Assembly: GCA_938084575.1 (NCBI GenBank) | Contig: CALKFG010000003.1 | Location: 124,001 to 188,000 of the forward strand | Source: an uncultured Hyphomonadaceae bacterium | GTDB taxonomy: Bacteria; Pseudomonadota; Alphaproteobacteria; Caulobacterales; Hyphomonadaceae | DNA length: 64,000 nucleotides | Direction: 5' to 3' | In this document: positions 9,283 to 18,974 of the stretch, piece by piece | Layout: each line of letters begins with the position of its first letter | Position numbering within the stretch: the stretch's first letter is position 1 | The notes under the pieces: generated by a model | The model's input: the letters and a program-made list of their open reading frames with translations, nothing else | The model's database searches: none | What the model was told of the DNA's origin: nothing | Program-made: the position numbers and the translations under genes

Positions 9283-9907
9283 CAAGCTCAAGATCGAAAG
9301 TGTAGGGTGTGGTATGTCCCGGCACCCGGCTGCGCTCGAGCACGGCGCGCCAGCGTATCGCGCCGGGGGCGCCGGGATCAGACGGGTTTCGGGCCGAGGG
9401 CCGGGCTGAGATACGCCAGCGGGCCGTGGCCGCGGTTGCCCCCTGCCGGGTATAGGGCATCAGCAGGATTGCCGGGACACCACAGCGCCGGGCGGCCAGC
9501 ATCAGCCGACGGGAGGCGGTGAAATCAAGATCCTGGATTTCCCCGATGACCAGGCTGACGGCGCGGGACTGGATGACTTCTTCCATGGCCCACAGCGTCT
9601 CTTTGGGACGATAGGTGACAATCTGCAAAAGGGAGGGGGGATCCTGGCGCAGGCCGGGCAGGCCCCGCAGCATCACCCGGCCATGATCCTGACCGGCGCG
9701 TCCGTACCGGATCCAGGCGACAGGCCCGGTCTGGCCCGCGCTGGCGGTCAGGGCAAAGCCGGTCAGGGCCGGCATGTCGCCAAAGCCGGCCTCGACCAGT
9801 TCGTGCACACCGTCAGCGCCCAGACCCATCGGGAAGACCGGGGGACGGGTCTGGTCCTGTGGGCGCATACGGAACATGCCAAGGGCTGAAAAGTCATCTT
9901 TGTTCAT
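9173..9907 (-). CDS. imuA: ImuA, RecA-like SOS mutagenesis protein
   Basis: RecA-fold accessory protein of 244 residues, first gene of the SOS mutasome cassette. The order imuA-imuB-dnaE2, the length and the N-terminal sequence GADGVHELVEAGFGDMPALTGFALT identify the ImuA type; as usual for the family, a Walker A motif is weak or absent. The ATG at 9907 lies only 4 bases downstream of the LexA box, leaving little room for a Shine-Dalgarno sequence, so translation may be leaderless or begin a little later (Met 11 or 14). The C-terminus overlaps imuB by about 110 bases. Confidence 0.88.
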   Translation of the reverse strand: MNKDDFSALGMFRMRPQDQTRPPVFPMGLGADGVHELVEAGFGDMPALTGFALTASAGQTGPVAWIRYGRAGQDHGRVMLRGLPGLRQDPPSLLQIVTYRPKETLWAMEEVIQSRAVSLVIGEIQDLDFTASRRLMLAARRCGVPAILLMPYTRQGATAATARWRISARPSARNPSDPGAPGAIRWRAVLERSRVPGHTTPYTFDLELDDETLSLSVASRLATDTAAPGPPVHARRPADWRRTG

Positions 9908-9911
9908 AGAT

Positions 9912-9926
9912 GTTCTTATTTTGTTC
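9912..9926 (-). promoter_or_regulatory. LexA (SOS) box of the imuA-imuB-dnaE2 operon
   Basis: Read on the plus strand this is GTTC-TTATTTT-GTTC, an exact match to the alphaproteobacterial LexA direct repeat GTTC-N7-GTTC. It sits between the -35 element and the imuA start codon and covers the -10 region, so LexA binding would block initiation. Confidence 0.9.
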
Positions 9927-9943
9927 TAATCTGGTCTTGTCAA
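9915..9943 (-). promoter_or_regulatory. Predicted sigma-70 promoter of imuA
   Basis: On the minus strand a perfect TTGACA (-35) at 9938-9943 is followed after 17 bases by AATAAG (9915-9920) as a weak -10. Transcription would begin within a few bases of the imuA ATG at 9907. The LexA box overlaps the -10. Confidence 0.6.
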
Positions 9944-10043
9944 GGTCCAGACAAATTCGCGGGTTAAAAAAGTCGCCGTCGCGCGTCCGCCCGGGGCGGG
10001 ATCAGGCGCGTCAATCAGGCCCGTCAGGGGCGGGCGAGCCGGC

Positions 10044-11060
10044 TCAGACCGACGGGTCACCGGTCGGGATGTCACGCTCAACCATGAGATAGCACAGGCA
10101 GTCCTGCCGGATATTGAGCAGATTGGTGGTGATCATGGCAGGTGTCACGTCCCGCCGGAGCCGGATCTGGCCAGCATTCACAGTGAGGAAGTCCCGGGTC
10201 AGGTCGGTGCCATGCTCATCTCTTACGGTGAGCGGCAGCCGGGCCTCCGAGGTCCGGGCCAGGCAGGTCCCGGCAGGCAGGAGCCGGAAATTGAGGTCTT
10301 CCATGTCGCTGTCGAACTGCAGGGCTGCGTGGCCGGGGCCAAAGCAGAAAGAACAGTCCGCGGCCACGTCGACGCGTCCAAGGGTTTCGAACAGGCGCAG
10401 GGCGTGGGATACGGGATGCCGGTCGGGAAACCGGTCCAGGCGCATCACGGTTTCGACCAGTTCAACCGCCGCCATCAGGCCCTCAACATCGCCGCTGCGG
10501 CCGCATTCGAGCGTGATGGCCGGGCAAAGCTTTGAGAAGGCGATGGACTGGGTCGTGGCGGGGTTGAGATAGTAAACGCCCAGCGGGGCAAAGAGTGAGG
10601 CCAGATGCAGGTCTGCGGGTCGCAGGGCATTGATGCAGCCATAGACAGGATTGGTGCCGGTATTGTTATGGATGTCGATGCTGGCAAAGGGGCAGGCCGC
10701 CATCGCAGCCGCGTGCACCTGTCGGGCGAGGGCATGGGCGGGCGTGTCGCCGCTGGCCCAGATCCGGTTGAAATCAGGCTGGTCCGGCATGTGACGCACC
10801 CCCCGTTCGGTGGCCCAGACATTGCCGACGAAAATCATCAGGCTGCGGGGCAGAGGCGCGGTTTCATAGCGCCGCTGCAGGTGTTTCAGGACGTCGAGGC
10901 TGGTTGTTTCATTGCCATGCAGCAGGACTGACAGGAAGAGCGGCGCCGGACGCGTGCCGGCCAGCCGGATCAGGGTTGGATTGGGAAAGACGGATCTCAG
11001 CGCGTCTGGATGCAGCGTCGAGAGCTGCGCCGGCAGATGATCTATCTGGTCAAGGTGCAT
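10044..11060 (-). CDS. Zinc-dependent M14-family succinylglutamate desuccinylase/aspartoacylase-like hydrolase
   Basis: Cytoplasmic metallo-hydrolase of about 338 residues. The metal-binding motif HGNE is at residues 48-51 (FLSVLLHGNETTSLD), the third ligand is probably the His of SIDIHNNTGTNPVY, and the catalytic Glu is in AITLECGRSG. Members of this group cleave N-acyl amino acids or amide-linked amino-acid caps; no signal peptide is seen. It starts 14 bases after the stop of the GCS2-type ligase upstream, so the two are cotranscribed. Such ligase/M14 pairs suggest one enzyme makes an amide that the other removes; the substrate is unknown. The AstE pathway of arginine catabolism is unlikely because no other ast gene is near. 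Confidence 0.85.
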   Translation of the reverse strand: MHLDQIDHLPAQLSTLHPDALRSVFPNPTLIRLAGTRPAPLFLSVLLHGNETTSLDVLKHLQRRYETAPLPRSLMIFVGNVWATERGVRHMPDQPDFNRIWASGDTPAHALARQVHAAAMAACPFASIDIHNNTGTNPVYGCINALRPADLHLASLFAPLGVYYLNPATTQSIAFSKLCPAITLECGRSGDVEGLMAAVELVETVMRLDRFPDRHPVSHALRLFETLGRVDVAADCSFCFGPGHAALQFDSDMEDLNFRLLPAGTCLARTSEARLPLTVRDEHGTDLTRDFLTVNAGQIRLRRDVTPAMITTNLLNIRQDCLCYLMVERDIPTGDPSV

Positions 11061-11074
11061 GCCGCCCCCCGGCT

Positions 11075-12505
11075 TCAGACCGTCCAGCGATGGACCGGGT
11101 CGCCCGTCGCCTGCATCTCAGTATAGCGTTCCGTCAGCGCCTGGAAATTATATCCATTGCAGTCGATAAAGCTGCGCTGCCATTCGGCGCCGGTCAGCCC
11201 GCTGCGCAGACGCGGCTGGAGCGTGTTGACGAAGGCCTCATCAAGCTCAATCTGGCCGAGGCCCTCGGCCTCGAGCGCCCGGCGGGCCAGAGGCAGGAGA
11301 TGGTCCAGCAACAGGGACTGAACATTGACGCGGCGCCCGCCCCATTGAATGTCGGCTTTCAGCCCGTGCTCGGCACAGGCATAAAAATTCTGCCGTGCGT
11401 GTTCAAAGCTGGTTTCGTCTTCCGGCGGGACGTCGAGACGCCCCAGGCCCAGAACCAGACCATGGCAAAGCGCGAGATTGGCAATCGTGTCGGCCTGGCT
11501 GGGGCCGGCGGGCATGACCCGGTGCTCAAGGCGCAGATGCGGCCGGCCATCGGTCTCGAAGCCCAGAATGGGGCGCACCCAGCGCCAGACGGTGCCGTTC
11601 TGCAGCCTGAGGTGCGGCAGGGTCGTGGAGTCATCGCTCAGGGCTGGCAGCAGCGGCTCATAGCTCAGATTGCGCAGGAAGAGTTCCATCAGAGAGTGAC
11701 GAATATAGCCGGTGCCGAGGGTAACACGGCCGACATTACGGCCTTCCGTGTCGCGAAAGCCGTCCAGCCGGGCCGCCTGTTCAAAGGCCGGGATGCGCGT
11801 CTCGGTCCACAAGGACTTGCCATACAGATAGGGAGAATTGGCGGTGGCGGCGATCAGCGGTGCGGCCGCCAGAATGGACGCATTATAGAACCGAACGGCG
11901 TCTTCCTGGTTGATCTTGAGATGCGCCTGGAGCGAAGTGCAGGCGGCCTCGAGCATGATGTGATTGCAATGATAATCGAGCTTGTCCTCGCCTTCGATCT
12001 GGATGTGCAGGTCGTGATCCTTGCGCCGCGACAGGATGGCGTCGTTCAGTGCACGATAGCGATTGGCGTCTGACATCCAGCTGGGCTGAAGCATGTCATC
12101 GCGGACGGTGGGCAGGATCCCGATGGTCAGGGGTGTCAGGCCAAGTGTTTTACCGGTTGCCCTGCAGGCGGCCCAGCGCTCGGCCAGATCTTCTGCCGTC
12201 CGGGTCAGGACGTGCCGTTGCAGCGGACGAGCCGGGGCGTTGATCTCGAAATTGAAGCGCGACAGTTCGGACACGATATCCGGATGGTCGAGCGCCGATA
12301 GAAAGGCCGCATTCTGGGGCGCCGGCAGGTGATCGGCATCGATCAGCCAGGCCTCCAGTTCAAGGCCTACAGTGGCCTCTTCAGACCAGTCAAAGGCCCG
12401 CGTGTCGAACCAGTGTTTCAGGATCTGGGTCTCTTCGCGCGTTTGCTTGCGGAAGGCTGCATAATCATCCGGGGTAAATCCTGTCTCGGCGATTTCCTGT
12501 CCCAT
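11075..12505 (-). CDS. GCS2-family carboxylate-amine ligase (glutamate-cysteine ligase-like)
   Basis: ATP-dependent ligase of about 476 residues with the glutamine-synthetase-like fold of glutamate-cysteine ligase family 2. Visible landmarks are VGLELEAWLID (the family's GxExE active-site strand, about residues 45-55), LSRFNFEINAPARPL, YHCNHIMLEAACTSLQAHLKI and RLEHRVMPAGPSQADTIAN near the C-terminal third. It joins an amino group to a carboxylate; which substrates cannot be told, and it is longer than YbdK (about 370 residues). ATG 12505 has an AGGA sequence 9 bases upstream; an earlier in-frame ATG at 12544 has none. It is followed after 14 bases by the M14 hydrolase. Confidence 0.82.
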   Translation of the reverse strand: MGQEIAETGFTPDDYAAFRKQTREETQILKHWFDTRAFDWSEEATVGLELEAWLIDADHLPAPQNAAFLSALDHPDIVSELSRFNFEINAPARPLQRHVLTRTAEDLAERWAACRATGKTLGLTPLTIGILPTVRDDMLQPSWMSDANRYRALNDAILSRRKDHDLHIQIEGEDKLDYHCNHIMLEAACTSLQAHLKINQEDAVRFYNASILAAAPLIAATANSPYLYGKSLWTETRIPAFEQAARLDGFRDTEGRNVGRVTLGTGYIRHSLMELFLRNLSYEPLLPALSDDSTTLPHLRLQNGTVWRWVRPILGFETDGRPHLRLEHRVMPAGPSQADTIANLALCHGLVLGLGRLDVPPEDETSFEHARQNFYACAEHGLKADIQWGGRRVNVQSLLLDHLLPLARRALEAEGLGQIELDEAFVNTLQPRLRSGLTGAEWQRSFIDCNGYNFQALTERYTEMQATGDPVHRWTV

Positions 12506-12762
12506 GGGCCGCGTCCTGTTCTGGTGCTGGATTTCGAGCAGCATAGACGTCGCGACCGGGGTCTGCCTAGGGACTAAAGAGGGGCCTGAGCCGGGCTTTC
12601 GGAAGGGTTCGGCGGGATGTCGCGCCGGATCCGCTCTGACTCCGCCTGGCCGCCGCCCCGGAACCGCACCGGGGCCGGGCTGATTCTGTGGGAAAGGCCG
12701 ATGTTTCCCCGGGCGTGTCCATGCTGTCGGGCGGGACAGTCGCGCGGCCGGGAAGGGGATAA
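12506..12762. other. Intergenic stretch with no recognisable gene
   Basis: Between the ligase gene and the groEL terminator I see no convincing reading frame, tRNA or repeat. Short frames on both strands here are GC-rich and start inside groEL. It must hold the promoter of the ligase/M14 operon, but I cannot point to convincing -35 and -10 boxes. Confidence 0.5.
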
Positions 12763-12766
12763 ACAG

Positions 12767-12795
12767 AAAAAGGGCGGCCCGTGCGGGCCGCCCTT
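12767..12795 (-). terminator. Rho-independent terminator of groES-groEL
   Basis: A perfect 11-bp stem (12770-12780 with 12785-12795, GGGCGGCCC core) with a 4-base loop, followed on the minus strand by a run of U. It lies 22 bases after the groEL stop. Confidence 0.93.
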
Positions 12796-12817
12796 GAACG
12801 TCAACAGTGCGACAGGC

Positions 12818-14467
<1,650 letters not shown>

Positions 14468-14495
14468 TCAATTGAGTTGTTTGGGGGACGTGAGC

Positions 14496-14786
14496 CTAGG
14501 CCTCGACAATGCCGAGAATGTCGCTCTCTTTCATGATCAGCAGCTCTTCGCCGTCGACTTTGACTTCGGTGCCGGACCATTTGCCGAACAGGACCTTGTC
14601 ACCAGCCTTGACGTCAAGCGCAACGCGCTCGCCGGCGTCGTTGACGGCGCCGTTGCCGACCGCGATGACTTCGCCTTCCTGGGGCTTTTCGGTCGCTGTG
14701 TCGGGGATGATGATCCCACCAGCCGTTTGGGTTGCTTCTTCAACGCGCCGGACAAGGACGCGGTCATGCAGGGGACGGAATTTCAT
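14496..14786 (-). CDS. groES: 10 kDa co-chaperonin GroES
   Basis: Lid of the GroEL chamber, 96 residues, normal size. It begins [16 protein letters not shown], has the mobile loop around [16 protein letters not shown], and contains [28 protein letters not shown] 14786 has a good AGAGGGA ribosome binding site; in-frame extension upstream lies in the promoter region and is not coding. First gene of the groESL operon, with a CIRCE operator about 43-71 bases upstream. Confidence 0.99.
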   Translation of the reverse strand: MKFRPLHDRVLVRRVEEATQTAGGIIIPDTATEKPQEGEVIAVGNGAVNDAGERVALDVKAGDKVLFGKWSGTEVKVDGEELLIMKESDILGIVEA

Positions 14787-14830
14787 ATTTCCCTCTTCAG
14801 TTGATCGTTCTGTAACGAATGACAGTGCAA

Positions 14831-14857
14831 TTAGCACTCACATCAGGCGAGTGCCAA
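14831..14857 (-). promoter_or_regulatory. CIRCE operator (HrcA binding site) of groESL
   Basis: Inverted repeat TTAGCACTC-N9-GAGTGCCAA, one mismatch from the consensus TTAGCACTC-N9-GAGTGCTAA. On the minus strand a TTGGCA at 14852-14857 and CTAATT at 14829-14834, 17 bases apart, could be the -35 and -10, so the operator would cover the whole promoter. HrcA itself is not in the window. Confidence 0.95.
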
Positions 14858-15002
14858 TGACCGGCAAATAGGTATGGCGCTGTTCGCCGTCAACAGGGGC
14901 GAAGGCATTTTTTTCAGGTGTTTGGGTTGTGTCGGCAGGTTCCGGCTGGCGGTATTCCGGAGCGCGGCTCAAAACTGTCGATTCCCGCGGTGCGGCGGGG
15001 CT

Positions 15003-15626
15003 TCAAGTCAGGCGGGCCGGGCGTGTTTTCGCGGACGACAGGGCGACGTCGACAAGGGACAGCCGGTCATTGCCGAAAAACATCCGGTTGCCGAGAAAAA
15101 AGGTCGGTGACCCGAACCCGCCCCGGGCGATCAGGGCCTCGGTATTCTTTCGCAGCGCTGTTTTAACGGGATGGCTATCGGTCAGGGGCAACACGGTATC
15201 CGGGTCTGACCCGGTAGCCACCAGGCAATCGCGCAGGACGTCCGGATCCGAGATATCCCGATCGTCACGCCAGTAGGCCTCGAAAACCTGGCGGGCGAAG
15301 GCGACCAGCAAGCCCTTGGGCTTCAGCACGATGCAGGCGCGCATCGCCCTGACGCTGCTGACAGGGAAAATTGTCGGCGGAAATCTGATGTCGAGCCCGG
15401 CCAGACTTGCCCAGTCCTCGAGATCTGCACGCATGTAGCGGGCCTTGGCAGGGACGGGGTTTGCGCGGTGGGCATAGACACTTTGATTCACCGCGTTGAA
15501 GACGCCGCCGACCAGGACCGGGATCCAGTCAATCTCCACGCCATGGCGCTCCGCGATCGGCATGACATTGTGAAAACCGAGATAGGTCCAGGGGCTCGAA
15601 CAGTCAAAATAGACCTCGAGCTTCAC
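15003..15626 (-). CDS. 2-hydroxychromene-2-carboxylate isomerase / DsbA-fold (GST kappa) family protein
   Basis: Thioredoxin-fold protein of 207 residues. The N-terminal FDCSSPWTYLGF carries a Ser at the position used by HCCA isomerases and kappa-class glutathione transferases, so it is not a thiol oxidase. C-terminal GSPTFFLGNRMFFGNDRLSLVDVAL is the usual family ending. Such enzymes bind glutathione and isomerise aromatic ring-cleavage intermediates (NahD-like) or conjugate substrates. It is the last gene of a minus-strand operon and overlaps the hotdog thioesterase upstream by 4 bases (ATGA), which suggests a role in breakdown of an aromatic or CoA-linked compound. Confidence 0.85.
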   Translation of the reverse strand: MKLEVYFDCSSPWTYLGFHNVMPIAERHGVEIDWIPVLVGGVFNAVNQSVYAHRANPVPAKARYMRADLEDWASLAGLDIRFPPTIFPVSSVRAMRACIVLKPKGLLVAFARQVFEAYWRDDRDISDPDVLRDCLVATGSDPDTVLPLTDSHPVKTALRKNTEALIARGGFGSPTFFLGNRMFFGNDRLSLVDVALSSAKTRPARLT

Positions 15627-16147
15627 CTGCGGGGCTTCGGATCAGCGAGTGCTGCCGCCTTGAGCCTCGATGACATGTCCGGTCCTTTCAGTTCTTCCAG
15701 CGTCCGTATGGCCTTCGCGGCGCTTACGCGGACCAGATGGCGCCCTTTCTCGTCATGCCAGTCCGCCTCGACCAGACCTGTGGTCCGGCCACGGCTGACC
15801 AGGCGGCCCTCGATCCGGATCAGGCCATGTGGGACCGGGCGCAGAATCCGGGTCTGGAGCTCTGTCGTCGTGAACCATTCCCCGTCCTCCAGGGCGCTGG
15901 CCATGGTCATCGACACGATATGGTCCGACAGGCCCGCAATCCAGCCGCCGAAAACCCGCTGATCGCTGATGTCACGGTCGCCGGTATTCGGCCAGTGATA
16001 CAGGGTATAGCCATACTGGACCTGCTGCAGCCAGTCCTCTGGGCGAATACCCAGATTCCGGATGCCGGGCGGCTTTTCCCATTGGCCAGAGCGCAAATGG
16101 TCGAAAAAGATCTGCTGCTGGGCAGATAGCTGTGTACGCTTTTGCAT
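15623..16147 (-). CDS. Hotdog-fold (PaaI/acyl-CoA thioesterase-like) protein
   Basis: About 174 residues with one hotdog fold. The second half shows the pattern RVFGGWIAGLSDHIVSMTMASALEDGEWFTTTELQTRILRPVP, resembling PaaI-type thioesterases in which a short helix bears the catalytic acidic residue. It probably hydrolyses an acyl-CoA. ATG 16147 was chosen because it lies 14 bases after the SDR stop; the longer upstream frame overlaps the SDR gene and is not family-like. Its 3' end overlaps the next gene by 4 bases. This is one of two hotdog genes in the operon. Confidence 0.8.
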   Translation of the reverse strand: MQKRTQLSAQQQIFFDHLRSGQWEKPPGIRNLGIRPEDWLQQVQYGYTLYHWPNTGDRDISDQRVFGGWIAGLSDHIVSMTMASALEDGEWFTTTELQTRILRPVPHGLIRIEGRLVSRGRTTGLVEADWHDEKGRHLVRVSAAKAIRTLEELKGPDMSSRLKAAALADPKPRR

Positions 16148-16161
16148 GATGAGGGGTGCGA

Positions 16162-16929
16162 TCAGGTAATGGTGGCGCCGCCATCGACGACCATCATTTG
16201 CCCTGTCATGAAGCTGCCGGCTTCGCTGGCCAGATAGACCGCGGCACCGGCAATTTCGACCGGTTCGCCGATGCGTTTCAGCGGTGAACCCGCGGTTGCC
16301 CGCTTCAGTGTCTCCGGATTTTCCCAAAGGGCGCGTGCAAAGTCGGTGCGCACGAGGCCGGGCGCAATCGCGTTCACGCGAACATTGTCCGGGCCGTATT
16401 CACCGGCGAGGTTACGGACCAGCTGGAAATCCGCAGCCTTGGAAATATTGTAGGCACCAATTACCGGCGAGGCCCGAAGTCCGCCAATGGAGCTGACAAT
16501 TATAACCGAGCCCGATTTGCGTTCGCGCATTTGCGGTACGCACATTTGCACCAGCCAGTGATTTGAAATGATATTGTTCGACAGGATTTTTTCGAACTGG
16601 TCATCCGAAATGCCGGCCATCGGTCCGTAATAGGGGTTGGAGGCCGCATTGCACACAAGGATGTCGACCTTGCCGAAGGCGTCATTTGTGGCGTCAACCA
16701 TGCGCTGCAATTCCTCTTTCGAGGAAATATTGGCCGGCACAGAGATCGCCGTCCCGTCGCCGTATTTGTCATTCAGTTCCGCAGCGACTTCCTGGCAGGG
16801 GCCAGGCTTGCGTGAGGATATCGTAACCCTGGCGCCATTTTCGGCAAACTGTTCCGCTATGGCGCGGCCTATCCCGCGCGAGGATCCGGTGATGATTGCG
16901 GATTTTCCTGTGAGATCGAACAGGCTCAT
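16162..16929 (-). CDS. SDR-family NAD(P)-dependent oxidoreductase
   Basis: Classical short-chain dehydrogenase of 255 residues. The nucleotide motif TGSSRGIG is at residues 14-21, NAAS at 94-97, catalytic Ser at 146/147, and YNISK puts Tyr160 and Lys164 in place; the C-terminus MTGQMMVVDGGATIT is typical. It would oxidise or reduce an alcohol/ketone, perhaps a 3-hydroxyacyl-CoA or sterol-like substrate. A strong AAGGAGG precedes ATG 16929. It lies in the minus-strand operon with two hotdog proteins and an HCCA-isomerase-like protein. Confidence 0.92.
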   Translation of the reverse strand: MSLFDLTGKSAIITGSSRGIGRAIAEQFAENGARVTISSRKPGPCQEVAAELNDKYGDGTAISVPANISSKEELQRMVDATNDAFGKVDILVCNAASNPYYGPMAGISDDQFEKILSNNIISNHWLVQMCVPQMRERKSGSVIIVSSIGGLRASPVIGAYNISKAADFQLVRNLAGEYGPDNVRVNAIAPGLVRTDFARALWENPETLKRATAGSPLKRIGEPVEIAGAAVYLASEAGSFMTGQMMVVDGGATIT

Positions 16930-17005
16930 ATCTTGCCTCCTTGATTATGACTGTCTTGAGATTTTGATAGGCGGTCTGCCGAGCCATGAAAAGGCTCTCG
17001 CCGGG

Positions 17006-17350
17006 TCAGCGTTGCAGGGTCGAAAGCCCAACCCAGACCCATCCTCCCAGCATGGCGAGGCCGCCAAGCGGGGTTATCGCGCCGAGCCAGGTCGGGGCGC
17101 CCAGAGCCATGGCGTAGAGCGTGGCAGCGAACAGGAGCGCACCGCACAGCAGGACAAAACCCGGAAGCTGGAATGCCTCGGTCTGGAAGGACAGGATCAG
17201 GGCGACGGCGCTGTGGATCATGAGGTAAAGAGTAGCGGTCTCCCACCAGCCCGATCCGGCCGGCCCAAACCTGTCGGACAGGGCATGGGCCCCGAAAGCG
17301 CCGAGCCCGATAGCCAGAGCGCCGGACAGGGCGGATATCAGGCCCAGCAT
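17006..17350 (-). CDS. DUF423 family membrane protein
   Basis: Small integral membrane protein of 114 residues with about four transmembrane segments (roughly residues 3-22, 41-57, 64-84, 91-110). The start LGLISALSGALAIGLGAFGAHAL matches the widespread DUF423/YgdD family of unknown function. Its ATG overlaps the stop of the preceding hotdog gene (TGATG), so it is translationally coupled. Confidence 0.9.
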   Translation of the reverse strand: MLGLISALSGALAIGLGAFGAHALSDRFGPAGSGWWETATLYLMIHSAVALILSFQTEAFQLPGFVLLCGALLFAATLYAMALGAPTWLGAITPLGGLAMLGGWVWVGLSTLQR

Positions 17351-17772
17351 CAGGCGGTGTCCTGGGGCAGCGTGTAGGTGATAACGGAATGGCTGGCGGG
17401 CTTGCTCTGACCCTCGCCGTACAGAGACACTTCGATCACCGCCAGGCGCTTGCCGAATTTCAGCATGGTCGCGTCGGCCAGCAAGGCGGACCCCATGCAG
17501 GGGCGAAGAAAATTGATATTGAGCGTGCTGGTTACAGCCATGGGGACGATGCCAATCCGGGTCATGACTGCGATGTAGGCCGCGCTGTCGGCAAGCGCCA
17601 TCTGGGTTGGGCCGGAAATATAATTGCCAGGACGCAAGTGGGTCTCATTTACCTCCAGCCGCATGCTGACGTGATCCAGCGCCGTCGCGGTGACCTCGTT
17701 GCGCGGACCGTCTCCGCGAAAGGTCGTTCGCAGAAATTCATTCGCGGCATCGACGGAGATCTGACAGATCAT
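17350..17772 (-). CDS. Hotdog-fold PaaI-like thioesterase
   Basis: Protein of about 140 residues with a single hotdog domain: SMRLEVNETHLRPGNYISGPTQMALADSAAYIAVMTRIG is the PaaI central helix region, with Asp in MALADSAAY near the catalytic place, followed by TSTLNINFLRPCMGSALLADATMLKFGKRLAVIEVSLY. Likely hydrolyses a CoA thioester. ATG 17772 has AAGGG seven bases upstream; the longer frame reaches into the divergent promoter. First gene of the minus-strand operon that continues to 15003. Confidence 0.85.
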   Translation of the reverse strand: MICQISVDAANEFLRTTFRGDGPRNEVTATALDHVSMRLEVNETHLRPGNYISGPTQMALADSAAYIAVMTRIGIVPMAVTSTLNINFLRPCMGSALLADATMLKFGKRLAVIEVSLYGEGQSKPASHSVITYTLPQDTA

Positions 17773-17876
17773 GACTGCCCTTTCGGAAGGCATTGACGAA
17801 AAACGATGTTCAAGGCCAACTAACCTCATCAAACCGATCCGCCAAGAGATCACCCAAGGGGAGGAATAGGCAGGCC

Positions 17877-18974
17877 ATGCTGACCAGAGGCGACGAATAT
17901 CCGATTCACCAGACGCCGGAGCCCGTTGCTTTTTCGGGCAGCGACCGGAATTTCTATGACCGCTATTTTTTCAATGGCTATTCCCGCGACGGCTCGGTCT
18001 TCTTTGCCGCGGCTCTTGGGGTCTACCCCCATCTCAATATTATGGACGGGGCGGTTTCGATCCTGAAGGATGGGCGGCAGCGCAATCTGCATGTGTCGCG
18101 TATCCTCGGTATGGAGCGACTGGATACGCGTGTTGGTCCGCTGTCGGTGGAGGTCTTGGAGCCGCTCAAAGCCATCCATCTGCGCCTTGAGGAAACAGAA
18201 GGCCTGTCTCTGGATGTCCGCTTTGACGGCCGCCATTTCCCGATTGAGGAGCCCCGTTTTACCTACCGGCAGGGCCCTCGCATGCTGATTGACTGCACCC
18301 GTATGACCCAGAATGGCGGCTGGAACGGACATTTGAGCGTTGACGGCGAGCGGCTGGAGGTTGCCGGCTTTTACGGAACCCGCGACCGCTCATGGGGGGT
18401 CCGGCCGATCGGAGAACGGGACACTCAGCCTGTGGTGCCTGTTCAGAAGCCACAATATTACTGGCTCTGGGCGCCTGTAAACTTGCCTCAGGTCGCCCAT
18501 TTTTTTCACGTCAATGAGGATTCGCTTGGCGCGCCCTGGAATACCCGCTCGGTGCTTGTGCCGGAGGGCGGTGTCAGGGAGGGGTTGAGGCACCTGCACC
18601 GGCCGAACTTCGAGGTCGACTGGGTGCCGGGGACACGCCGTGTTCAGTCGGCTGTGCTCAGGGCCGGTGACCCCGACGGGGGAGAGCATGTTCTGACATA
18701 TCAACCTTTTGACGTGTTTCAGATGAAGGGGATCGGCTATGGCCACCCCAAATGGGGGCATGGTGTTTTCCATGGGGGATATGCGCAGGAACGCATCGAC
18801 TTTACCCCCGCCGAAATGCCTTGGGACCAGCTCGACAATCTGCACATCCAGGCGCTGGCCAAGATCACTCACACCACGCCGGACGGGGGACAGAGCTCGG
18901 GCATTGGTGTCGTCGAGCAGCTGTGTCTCGGTCCCCACGGTCCGAATGGCTGGAAGGATATCGTCGATGCTTGA
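17877..18974 (+). CDS. AttH/CrtC-like lipocalin-fold protein (DUF7064/7065 type), function unknown
   Basis: Protein of 365 residues without a signal peptide. The sequence FYGTRDRSWGVRPIG (near residue 170) matches the conserved RDHSWG-R segment of a family related to hydroxyneurosporene synthase/carotenoid hydratase (CrtC, AttH), which has two lipocalin-like beta domains. Many His, Trp and Tyr residues suggest a hydrophobic-ligand site. ATG 17877 follows a GGGGAGG sequence; a longer frame to 17793 overlaps the divergent gene. It overlaps the APH-like kinase gene by 8 bases, and the two families often occur together. Substrate unknown, perhaps a terpenoid or long-chain lipid. Confidence 0.7.
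   Translation: MLTRGDEYPIHQTPEPVAFSGSDRNFYDRYFFNGYSRDGSVFFAAALGVYPHLNIMDGAVSILKDGRQRNLHVSRILGMERLDTRVGPLSVEVLEPLKAIHLRLEETEGLSLDVRFDGRHFPIEEPRFTYRQGPRMLIDCTRMTQNGGWNGHLSVDGERLEVAGFYGTRDRSWGVRPIGERDTQPVVPVQKPQYYWLWAPVNLPQVAHFFHVNEDSLGAPWNTRSVLVPEGGVREGLRHLHRPNFEVDWVPGTRRVQSAVLRAGDPDGGEHVLTYQPFDVFQMKGIGYGHPKWGHGVFHGGYAQERIDFTPAEMPWDQLDNLHIQALAKITHTTPDGGQSSGIGVVEQLCLGPHGPNGWKDIVDA

Noticed and set aside
9966..10001. GC hairpin near an A-run as terminator of the M14 hydrolase gene
   Set aside because: Stem and T-run are separated by about 15 bases and the pairing is imprecise, so I did not list it.
16981..16997. GAGCC/GGCTC hairpin between the DUF423 and SDR genes
   Set aside because: Only a 5-bp stem with no T-run; the two genes look cotranscribed.
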